The notes under the pieces are model-generated. The model saw only the letters and a program-made list of their open reading frames with translations, made no database searches and was not told the DNA's origin. Below are positions 5,513 to 12,147 of a stretch of DNA of 12,147 bases, in pieces. The number at the start of each line of letters is the position of its first letter. Position 1 is the first letter of the stretch. The stretch covers positions 1 to 12,147 of the forward strand of contig JBBREQ010000071.1 in NCBI GenBank assembly GCA_038202795.1, written 5' to 3'. Made by a program: the position numbers and the translations under genes. The DNA is from PHET01 sp038202795 (lineage in GTDB: Bacteria; Actinomycetota; Coriobacteriia; Anaerosomatales; PHET01).

Positions 5513-8111
5513 CGTCCTCGGCATCCTCGAACTCCTCGGCGACCAGCTCCTCGGCCTCGAGGTCGCGGTCGTCTGCGTCAGCTTCCAGCTCGGTCGCCGC
5601 CGGAGCCGTCTCACCCTCGAGCAGCGAGCCTTGCCCCTCGGCGATTCCGCGCACCTTGGGCTTCTTCTTCCCGGCGGTCACACGGGCGATCGCGCACACG
5701 CGATCGGTCTCCGCGACATTCATGACCTTGACGCCTTGTGTGGAGCGGCCCAGCTTCGAGATATCGCCCGCTTTCACGCGGATGACAACGCCTTCCTCCG
5801 AGATGAGCATCAGTTCGTGTCCGGCGCCGACGATCTTCATCCCTGCAAGCAAGCCCTTCTTGGGGGTGACCGAGATGGTCTTTACCCCTTGGCCGCCGCG
5901 GTGATGCTCCGGATACTCGGCCACCGTAGTGCGCTTGCCGTAGCCGCGTTCCGTCACTACGAACAGTTCGCTGTCCTCGGGCGTGATCTCCATGCCAAGC
6001 ACAGCCTCGCCTGCTTTGATGTTCATGCCTTTGACGCCCATCGTGTCACGGCCCATCGGGCGCGCTTCCGCTTCATCCCACTTGATCGCCTTGCCTGCGG
6101 TCGAGACCATCATCACCTTCTCGCCGGTCCTGACACGGCGAACGCTGATGAGCTCGTCGTTGTCGCGCAGGTTGATAGCGATGATGCCGTCACGGCGGCT
6201 GCGGTCGTACGCCTGGATCGCCGTCTTCTTCACCATGCCGTGTTTGGTGGCGAACATGAGGAACTCATCGGGGCTGAACTGCTTGGTGTTGATCACTGCG
6301 GCGATGCGCTCGGTTTGCTCGAACGGCAGCAGGTTAACGACTGCCGTGCCGCGCGCATGACGCGATCCCACGGGCAGCTCGTGGACCTTCATGCGGTAGA
6401 CCTTGCCTTTGGTCGAGAAGATCAGCACGTAGTCGTGTGTGCTCGCAATGAACAGGTGCTCCACGAAGTCGGCTTCGCGTAGGTTGACGCCCTGGAGGCC
6501 TTTGCCGCCCCGCTTCTGCTGGCGGTAGGTCGCGACAGGCAGCCGCTTGATGTACCCGGCGGTCGTGATAGTCACGACCATGTCTTCCTCAGCGATGAGG
6601 TCTTCTACATCGAGGTCCTTCGCTGCCAAGGAGAGCTCGGTCCGGCGCTTGTTGGCGAACTTCGCGCGGACTTCGCCCAGCTCTTCTTTGATGATGGCGA
6701 GCACGAGCGCCGGCTCGGCGAGGACGCGCCTGAGCCAGGCGATCTTCTCTCGGAGCTCGTCGAGCTCGGCCTGTATCTTGCCGCGCTCCAAGCCCGTGAG
6801 TCTGCGCAGCCGCATCTCGAGAATCGCGTCGGTCTGGATTTCCGAGAGGGCGAAGCGCTCGATGAGCTTGGCCTTGGCCTCTACGTCGGTCTGAGACCCC
6901 CGAATGATTTTGATGACCTCGTCGATATTGTCGAGCGCGATCATGTAGCCTTCGAGGATGTGGGCGCGCTCCTCTGCCTTGCGAAGCTCGTATGTGGTGC
7001 GCCGTGTGATGACTTCCTTCTGGTGCTCGATGTAGTAGTGCAGCATCTCCTTGAGTGTCAGCGTGCGGGGGATGCCGTCCACCAGCGAGAGCATGATGAC
7101 GCCAAAGCCCTGCTGTAGCTGGGTGTGCTTGAACAGCTTGTTCAGGACTACCTGCGGGATACAGTTGTTCTTGAGTTCGATGACGACGCGCATGCCTTTG
7201 CGGTCCGACTCGTCGCGCAGGTCGGAGATCTCTGTGAGCTTCTTCTCGCGGACCAGATCGGCGATCTTGGTGACGAGCTTGGACTTGTTCACCTGATACG
7301 GGATCTCGGTGATGATGATCCGCGTGCGCCCGGTTGAGGTCTGCTCGATGTGGGCCTTGCCTCGCACCGTGAGCGAACCACGACCGGTCTCGTAGGCCGA
7401 ACGGATGCCCTCCCCGCCCATGATCGCGCCCGCCGTGGGGAAGTCAGGTCCGGGCAGCACAGTCATGAGTTCCTCGACCGTGGCTTCCGGGTTGTCTATC
7501 AACATCTGGGTGGCATCTATGACCTCGCCCAGGTTGTGTGGCGGGATGTTGGTTGCCATACCGACTGCGATACCGGCGCTGCCGTTGACGAGCAGGTTGG
7601 GGTAGCGGGCCGGCAGAACCAGCGGCTCCTGTAGTGATTCGTCGTAGTTCGGTCCGAAGTTGACCGTCTCTTTGTCCAGGTCGCGCAGCAGCTCCATCGC
7701 CAGCCGCTGCAGGCGCGACTCGGTGTACCGCATGGCAGCGGCCGAGTCGCCATCGACCGAGCCGAAGTTGCCGTGGCCGTCGACTAGCGGCGCCCTCATC
7801 GCAAATGGCTGGGCCATACGAACCATGGTGTCGTAGACGGCGGAGTCTCCGTGAGGGTGGTACTTGCCGATGACTTCACCCACGGTCCAGGCTGACTTCT
7901 TGTACGCGCGTCCCGGTGTGAGCCCGGACTCGTTCATGGCGTAGAGGATGCGCCGGTGCACCGGCTTGAGACCGTCGCGCACGTCGGGCAGCGCCCGCGC
8001 AACGATGACGCTCATCGAATACTCGAGGAACGAAGTCCTCAGTTCCGACTGGATCTCGATCGGCAGCACGGTTGTGCCGCTGGTGTCGACCATGCCGTTG
8101 TCTTCTGCCAC
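5493..8111 (-). CDS. gyrA: DNA gyrase subunit A
   Basis: This 872-residue subunit breaks and rejoins DNA in the gyrase A2B2 complex that introduces negative supercoils. The winged-helix and tower domains (about 1-505) contain the active-site Tyr129 in AAMRYTES. The quinolone-binding loop GDSAVYD keeps Ser90 and Asp94, the residues expected in a susceptible enzyme. The C-terminal pinwheel (about 506-815) carries the gyrase-specific box QKRGGKG at 532-538, which separates it from topoisomerase IV ParC. An acidic Glu/Asp/Ala tail occupies about 822-872. The GTG start at 8111 has GAGGAG nine bases upstream. An ATG seven codons in is less well placed. It follows the small membrane-protein gene by one base and is downstream of gyrB, as expected for one operon. 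Confidence 0.98.
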   Translation of the reverse strand: MAEDNGMVDTSGTTVLPIEIQSELRTSFLEYSMSVIVARALPDVRDGLKPVHRRILYAMNESGLTPGRAYKKSAWTVGEVIGKYHPHGDSAVYDTMVRMAQPFAMRAPLVDGHGNFGSVDGDSAAAMRYTESRLQRLAMELLRDLDKETVNFGPNYDESLQEPLVLPARYPNLLVNGSAGIAVGMATNIPPHNLGEVIDATQMLIDNPEATVEELMTVLPGPDFPTAGAIMGGEGIRSAYETGRGSLTVRGKAHIEQTSTGRTRIIITEIPYQVNKSKLVTKIADLVREKKLTEISDLRDESDRKGMRVVIELKNNCIPQVVLNKLFKHTQLQQGFGVIMLSLVDGIPRTLTLKEMLHYYIEHQKEVITRRTTYELRKAEERAHILEGYMIALDNIDEVIKIIRGSQTDVEAKAKLIERFALSEIQTDAILEMRLRRLTGLERGKIQAELDELREKIAWLRRVLAEPALVLAIIKEELGEVRAKFANKRRTELSLAAKDLDVEDLIAEEDMVVTITTAGYIKRLPVATYRQQKRGGKGLQGVNLREADFVEHLFIASTHDYVLIFSTKGKVYRMKVHELPVGSRHARGTAVVNLLPFEQTERIAAVINTKQFSPDEFLMFATKHGMVKKTAIQAYDRSRRDGIIAINLRDNDELISVRRVRTGEKVMMVSTAGKAIKWDEAEARPMGRDTMGVKGMNIKAGEAVLGMEITPEDSELFVVTERGYGKRTTVAEYPEHHRGGQGVKTISVTPKKGLLAGMKIVGAGHELMLISEEGVVIRVKAGDISKLGRSTQGVKVMNVAETDRVCAIARVTAGKKKPKVRGIAEGQGSLLEGETAPAATELEADADDRDLEAEELVAEEFEDAEDGELAEE

Positions 8112-8112
8112 G

Positions 8113-8655
8113 TTAGAGCACTCCTCGTTGTCGAAGCGTCCGAACTATCGTCCAGCCCGCCATCGCGACGAACCCGATTCCAAAAGCCATGAGCGTGAGC
8201 GAGCCCAACGCTCCTGTCGTCCCGCTGCCCTTGGTCTTCACTAGGGCGGCAACGCCCCACACCGTCATCACGAGCCCGACCACTCCCGCTAACACACCCG
8301 CCGCGAGCTCGATCTTCCACGTCGTATCGTGCAGCTTGGGCTCCTCGGCCGAGAGGCGCGCCATCATCTCAAGCACCATCGTCTCGTCGAGCTTCTCGTC
8401 GTCGGCTAGTACTGCTTGCGACTCACCTTCCACAGCCGGCGCTGCGGGCTCCGGCTGAGCGGGAGCCTGCGTGCGCGGCTCCAGGTCTTGCTCAACAACA
8501 TCCGTGTGCGAAGCCACCGCCGCTTCTTCGGCCTTCTTCCGCTCCAACTCTTCAAACGCGGCGAGTTCCCAGGGCGGGGGCTCGAAGCGCTTGGCTTCGC
8601 GCCGCGGTGGCGTGCTGAAGTCGAATCCCTGATCACTCACCGTCAGTCGCGCCAT
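8113..8655 (-). CDS. Two-helix membrane protein of unknown function between gyrB and gyrA
   Basis: I do not recognise this 180-residue protein. Residues 1-110 are hydrophilic. They contain a basic, Pro-containing start, a charged Glu/Lys/Ala helix (about 28-47), and a Pro/Ala/Glu-rich, probably disordered linker (about 55-85). Two hydrophobic helices follow at about 115-139 and 148-172, joined by a short Lys/Gly/Ser loop and ending in a basic tail (RTLRQR). There is no signal peptide, so the long N-terminal part is probably cytoplasmic and the protein a C-terminal hairpin anchor. It begins 9 bp after the gyrB stop and ends 1 bp before the gyrA start, so it is embedded in the gyrase operon. 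The ATG at 8655 has GGCAGGGG directly abutting it, an unusually tight ribosome-binding site. Its reading frame is real by codon composition and tight packing. Its role is unknown. Confidence 0.85.
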   Translation of the reverse strand: MARLTVSDQGFDFSTPPRREAKRFEPPPWELAAFEELERKKAEEAAVASHTDVVEQDLEPRTQAPAQPEPAAPAVEGESQAVLADDEKLDETMVLEMMARLSAEEPKLHDTTWKIELAAGVLAGVVGLVMTVWGVAALVKTKGSGTTGALGSLTLMAFGIGFVAMAGWTIVRTLRQRGVL

Positions 8656-8664
8656 CCCCTGCCA

Positions 8665-10578
8665 CTAGATGTCTAGGAACCTGACGTCCTTGGCGTGCCT
8701 TTGAATGAACTCCTTGCGGGGTTCCACCTGATCTCCCATCAGATCAGAGAAAGCCTTCTCGGCAGCAAGCGCGTCATCGATGGTGACTTGGAGCAATGTC
8801 CGTCGGGCCGGATCCATCGTCGTTTCCCACAGCTGCTCGGGGTTCATCTCGCCCAGGCCCTTGTAGCGCTGTAGGGCGTACTTCGTGCCCTCTTGCAGCC
8901 GGGCCAAGCTCACCTGGAGTTGCTTGTCGTTGTAGGCGTATTCGTGCTTCTTGCCCATGGTGATCTTGTACAGGGGCGGCTGAGCGATGTAGATGTAGCC
9001 GTTCTCGATCATCTGCGGCATGAACCGATAGAAGAACGTGAGAATGAGGCAGCGGATGTGGGCGCCGTCGACGTCGGCGTCGGTCATGATGATCACCTTG
9101 TGGTAGCGCGCAGCGGTGATGTCGAACTCCTCGCTGACACTGGTCCCGATGGCCGTGATCATCGCCTGGATCTCTATGCTTGAGAGCGATCGGCTCAACC
9201 CTGCGCGCTCCACGTTGAGGATCTTGCCTCGCAGCGGCAGGATCGCTTGGAAGCTCCGGTCCCTCGCCTGCTTTGCCGAGCCACCGGCAGAGTCACCCTC
9301 GACGAGATAGATCTCAGTGAGTTCCGCCTCACGGATGGAGCAGTCGGAGAGCTTGCCGGGAAGCGTGGAGGACTCGAGCAGCCCTTTTCGCCGGGTCAGC
9401 TCTCGCGCCTTGCGCGCCGCGGCCCTTGCTTTTGCGGCCTGCGACGATTTCATCACGATGGCGCGGGCGGGCTTGGGATGCTCCTCGAGATACTCAGCGA
9501 GCCCTTGGGTGACTACCGACTGCACGAGCCCGCGCATCTCGGTGTTGCCCAGCTTCGTCTTGGTCTGTCCCTCGAACTGCGGGTCTCGCAGTTTGACCGA
9601 GATGATCGCGGCGAGCCCCTCTCGGATGTCCTCTCCGGAGAGGTTGTCGTCCTTCTCTTTGAGAATCCCCTGGCGGCGAGCATAGTCGTTGATGGTGCGC
9701 GTGAGCGCGTTCTTGAACCCGTCGAGGTGGGTGCCGCCTTCATGCGTGTTGATGTTGTTCGCGAAGGCAAGCACGGAATCCGAGTAGCCCATGTTCCACT
9801 GCAGTGCGACCTCGACGCTGCCCTCGGCGCTCTCGGTCTCGAAGTAGATCGGTTTGTTGTGGATCGTGTCTTTGTTCTCGTTGATGTACTTGACGAAATC
9901 GACGATGCCGCCGGCGTACTTGAACTCCTCGACGCGCGGCTCCAGCTCGCGCTCGTCGGTCAGGGTGATCTTGAGGTTCTTGTTCAGAAATGCGGTCTCG
10001 CGGAATCGGGTGGAGAGCGTGTCATAGTCATAGACGAGGGTCTCGAAGACCTCGCTGTCCGGCCAGAACGTGACTTTGGTGCCGGTCGTCTTGCTCTTCC
10101 CGATAGGAGCCAGCGGGGCGACGGGCCTGCCTCGCTCGAACTCCTGCATCCAGACGCTGCCGCTTCGCTTGACCTCCACGCGCAGCTTCTGGGACAACGC
10201 ATTGACTACCGAGACGCCTACCCCGTGCAGACCTCCGGAGACCTTGTATCCTTCTCCGCCGAACTTTCCGCCAGCATGCAGGATGGTGAGAACGACCTCG
10301 ACCGTCGACTTCTTGAGCTTCGGGTGTTTGTCGACCGGTATTCCTCGGCCGTTGTCTGTCACGCTGATCGCATTATCAGCGTGGATGACCACTTCGACCG
10401 CCGTACAGTAACCAGCCAGGGCCTCATCCACCGCGTTGTCGACCACCTCATACACAAGGTGATGCAGGCCTTTGGGTCCCGTCGATCCGATATACATGCC
10501 GGGGCGCTTGCGTACCGCTTCGAGCCCCTCGAGAACCTGAATGTCCTTGCCGGAATAGGAACTGGGCTGAGCCGACAC
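8665..10578 (-). CDS. gyrB: DNA gyrase subunit B
   Basis: This 637-residue ATPase subunit of gyrase has the usual length of the short form, lacking the large insert of E. coli GyrB. The GHKL ATPase domain shows catalytic Glu44 and Asn48 in YEVVDNAVDE, DNGRGI (75-80), GGLHGVG (115-121) and the QTK loop (338-340). Arg138 lies where the coumarin-contacting Arg136 of E. coli falls. The TOPRIM domain shows EGDS (427-430) and DADVDG (500-505) metal-binding motifs, and the C-terminal QRYKGLGEMNPEQLWETTMD signature is intact. GTG 10578 is chosen because GAAGGAG (10584-10590) stands five bases upstream and the product then starts just before the conserved ATPase domain. An open frame continuing to 10767 would overlap the DUF721 gene and encodes nothing GyrB-like. 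Confidence 0.98.
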   Translation of the reverse strand: MSAQPSSYSGKDIQVLEGLEAVRKRPGMYIGSTGPKGLHHLVYEVVDNAVDEALAGYCTAVEVVIHADNAISVTDNGRGIPVDKHPKLKKSTVEVVLTILHAGGKFGGEGYKVSGGLHGVGVSVVNALSQKLRVEVKRSGSVWMQEFERGRPVAPLAPIGKSKTTGTKVTFWPDSEVFETLVYDYDTLSTRFRETAFLNKNLKITLTDERELEPRVEEFKYAGGIVDFVKYINENKDTIHNKPIYFETESAEGSVEVALQWNMGYSDSVLAFANNINTHEGGTHLDGFKNALTRTINDYARRQGILKEKDDNLSGEDIREGLAAIISVKLRDPQFEGQTKTKLGNTEMRGLVQSVVTQGLAEYLEEHPKPARAIVMKSSQAAKARAAARKARELTRRKGLLESSTLPGKLSDCSIREAELTEIYLVEGDSAGGSAKQARDRSFQAILPLRGKILNVERAGLSRSLSSIEIQAMITAIGTSVSEEFDITAARYHKVIIMTDADVDGAHIRCLILTFFYRFMPQMIENGYIYIAQPPLYKITMGKKHEYAYNDKQLQVSLARLQEGTKYALQRYKGLGEMNPEQLWETTMDPARRTLLQVTIDDALAAEKAFSDLMGDQVEPRKEFIQRHAKDVRFLDI

Positions 10579-10730
10579 ACTTGCTCCTTCACCGAATGCT
10601 GTAGGGGTACGCGGGCCCTGTGCTGGGCCACACGGTGAGCCACGACATCTTGTGGTGGCCCCCCCCAATCCTACCACAACAGGTAGGGTCAAACGCGCGA
10701 AATACACCCTAAGAGGCCACCTCGCGGCTC
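10579..10730 (-). promoter_or_regulatory. gyrB leader with possible promoter, hairpins and a G8 tract
   Basis: This 152-bp gap is the longest non-coding interval inside the recF-gyrA cluster, so it is the natural place for a gyrB promoter. On the minus strand TTGACC (10687-10692) could be a -35, and TGGTAGGAT (hexamer at 10668-10673) resembles an extended -10, although the two are only 13 bases apart and cannot serve one promoter. A perfect 6-bp inverted repeat, CCTACC/GGTAGG with a 6-base loop, covers 10670-10687. Further down, GTGGC at 10655-10659 can pair with GCCAC at 10639-10643 or at 10627-10631, giving competing hairpins. A run of eight G residues (C at 10659-10666 on plus) lies between. 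The promoter choice and any regulatory role are inference. Confidence 0.4.
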
Positions 10731-11258
10731 CTAGCGGCTTTTGTGCGCCTTGATACCCTTTTTCCACTGGAGGTCTGCAATCGTGGCCCTTAGAACCGCT
10801 TCTCTGAGCTCTTCGTCCTCGATTGCCGCAGCCGATGACTCAACCTGTCGTCGCTCTTCGTCAGTAAGAGGCACCGGGTCCACTTTGTCCTCCGAATAGA
10901 ACTCCCCCGCCTCCTTCTCGGCAGCCTCCCTGCGTTGGTGCTCTTGTACCTTCCGGGACACAGTGAACCGTACGGACTTGACCACTTCCTTACCAATCTC
11001 TGTGTTCAACGCTTGCCGGTACTGCTCGGAAAGCGACGTGAGCTCGGTGGCCCACAGGGGGGAGTCGACGAACACCACCATCTCCCCTTCCCTCAGATGC
11101 GCTCCGGTGGTGTGAGCCAAAGTGGCCTGCCCGGCGACCGATTCCCATGCGCGCGATGCCATGACCTGCTGGTAGGCGCCCTTGTTAGCTCGATCGAGCT
11201 TCGCCACCAGCCTTGTCAGGGAAGTACTCAAGTCGGCCTGTGTGCCGAACCGTTTCAT
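10731..11258 (-). CDS. DUF721/DciA family protein
   Basis: This 175-residue protein carries a DUF721 domain over about residues 10-105. The typical pattern is visible: a helical start, a WESVAG block (Trp38), the THLREG-like turn at about 50-58, and a VVFVDSPLWATELTSL strand-helix block (Trp69). Proteins of this family, called DciA where studied, help load the replicative DnaB helicase and take the place of DnaC. The tail (about 103-175) is highly charged and probably helical, beyond the conserved core. It begins with an ATG overlapping the recF stop by four bases (11255-11258), giving translational coupling, and sits in the standard recF-DUF721-gyrB position of actinobacteria. The family call is firm; the helicase-loading role is by analogy. 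Confidence 0.9.
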   Translation of the reverse strand: MKRFGTQADLSTSLTRLVAKLDRANKGAYQQVMASRAWESVAGQATLAHTTGAHLREGEMVVFVDSPLWATELTSLSEQYRQALNTEIGKEVVKSVRFTVSRKVQEHQRREAAEKEAGEFYSEDKVDPVPLTDEERRQVESSAAAIEDEELREAVLRATIADLQWKKGIKAHKSR

Positions 11259-12147
11259 GGGAGCCTCACCACCTTGGCGCGATTCAAGAGCTCTTGCTCG
11301 AAGTACCCCAGATTCGTGGTGGTCATGATGGTCTGAGCCACCGAGCCTGTGAACTCGGCGAGCGCGTGGCGGCGGCGTTCATCGAGTTCTGACATCACAT
11401 CGTCGAGAAGCAGTACCGGCGGTTGAGCCGCAATCTCTGTGATCACGGAGACCTCCGCGAGTTTCCACGCCAGTGCGATCGTTCTCTGCTGTCCTTGTGA
11501 GGCGTACGCCCGGGCCTCTCGGCCTTCCACCATGAACACGATCTCGTCTCGGTGCGGTCCCGAAACCGTGCTCTTCCGAGAAGCCTCGACCGAGGCCTTC
11601 TCCCGGAGGTGTGTGCGAATCATGTCTTCGTGACTCTCTTCTCCTACAATCGAATCTCTGACCCAAGAAGGCAGATACCGCGCGTCCAGGCCTCCCCCAC
11701 CGGAGAGCCGCGGATACACGTCCTTCATGGCCGCGGCCATGCGATCGAAGAGCCGGATCCGGTGGGTCATCAGCAAGGCGCCAAGCCTCACCAACTGTTC
11801 GGTCCATGCCTCCACCTGCTCAGGGCTCACGCTCTCCCTCAAAGCGCTGTTGCGCTGCCTGACTACCCTCTCATACTCCAACCTCAGCTGCGCGTAGGAC
11901 GGCGAGAGCTGCGTCCCCAGGGAGTCGAGTGCGCTTCTCCTCTTCTCGGCCGAATCCTTGACCAGTCTCAGATCATCGGGGGTGAAGATGACGCAGGGGA
12001 GGATTCCAGAGACCTGGGAGATCGTCTTACGGTGCTTGCCGTTGACTCGGTATGCCCGTCTACCCCCCGAGCTGACCTCGAGCGAAATCTTGAGATGGCG
12101 GCCATCCCCCGATGCCTCGAGTTCAAGAGCTGCTACCCCTTGGCCCT
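11255..12147 (-). CDS. recF: DNA replication and repair protein RecF (5' end outside window)
   Basis: About 296 C-terminal residues are visible; RecF is usually about 360-370, so roughly 65-75 N-terminal residues with the Walker A loop lie beyond the right edge. RecF is an SMC/ABC-like ATPase that with RecO and RecR directs RecA to single-stranded gaps. Visible landmarks are RAYRVNGKHRKT, then FTPDDLRLVKDSAEKRR (a strongly conserved RecF block), LEYERVVRQRN, VSGPHRDEI, the ABC-type signature in YASQGQQRT, and Walker B PVLLLDDVMSELDERR. It ends at TGA 11255, overlapping the DUF721 start. The frame runs open from the window edge with no interruption. An in-frame TTG at 11881 is internal, not a start. 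Confidence 0.96.
   Translation of the reverse strand, partial: GQGVAALELEASGDGRHLKISLEVSSGGRRAYRVNGKHRKTISQVSGILPCVIFTPDDLRLVKDSAEKRRSALDSLGTQLSPSYAQLRLEYERVVRQRNSALRESVSPEQVEAWTEQLVRLGALLMTHRIRLFDRMAAAMKDVYPRLSGGGGLDARYLPSWVRDSIVGEESHEDMIRTHLREKASVEASRKSTVSGPHRDEIVFMVEGREARAYASQGQQRTIALAWKLAEVSVITEIAAQPPVLLLDDVMSELDERRRHALAEFTGSVAQTIMTTTNLGYFEQELLNRAKVVRLP

Noticed and set aside
5043..6482. Long plus-strand open frame of 479 codons
   Set aside because: It is antisense to gyrA and the HAD gene and shows no family motif.
9247..10638. Long plus-strand open frame of 463 codons
   Set aside because: It is antisense to gyrB and is a composition artefact of the GC-rich third positions.
10579..10767. 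63-codon N-terminal extension of GyrB
   Set aside because: It overlaps the DUF721 gene, is not GyrB-like, and the GTG at 10578 has a strong ribosome-binding site just before the conserved domain.

Overview
The window is a GC-rich bacterial chromosome segment with short intergenic gaps and many GTG starts (gyrA, gyrB, the adaptor, the permease, yjbQ and probably the HAD gene). The order recF - DUF721/DciA - gyrB - gyrA is the classic origin-proximal cluster of Actinomycetota and relatives. With the short-type GyrB, the BFN-domain protein and the split ABC exporter, it points to an actinobacterial lineage, possibly Coriobacteriia-like. This taxonomic guess rests on gene order and composition only. 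dnaA, dnaN and the origin would lie beyond the right edge and are not seen.

Layout from right to left, which is the direction of transcription on the minus strand. A 5'-truncated recF (12147-11255) overlaps a DUF721/DciA gene (11258-10731) by 4 bp. After a 152-bp leader with repeats and a possible promoter comes gyrB (10578-8665). Next is a small two-helix membrane protein of unknown function (8655-8113), then gyrA (8111-5493). A HAD-family hydrolase (about 5512-4790) overlaps the end of gyrA. A 75-bp gap carrying a 9-bp direct repeat leads to a three-gene exporter operon: membrane-fusion adaptor (4714-3248), ABC ATPase (3231-2416) and MacB/FtsX-type permease (2419-1214). The exporter converges on a plus-strand BFN-domain (DUF151) gene (649-1149). 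Divergent from that gene is yjbQ (564-166, minus). The left 100 bases hold a dense set of inverted repeats around a plausible minus-strand promoter, reading into a gene whose first ten codons may be present (32-1).

Functionally, the right two thirds is replication, repair and topology housekeeping. RecF loads recombination factors at gaps. DciA-type proteins help load the replicative helicase. GyrA and GyrB form the gyrase tetramer. The adaptor, ATPase and permease form one tripartite MacAB/YknXYZ-like efflux complex. BFN-domain and YjbQ proteins are widespread, poorly understood genes with no evident link to their neighbours.

I saw no mobile element, CRISPR array, tRNA, rRNA or toxin-antitoxin pair. 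Most of the window is ordinary. The least explained points are the palindrome-rich promoter at the left edge, the membrane protein inserted between the gyrase genes, the gyrB leader and the unusually long helical region of the adaptor.
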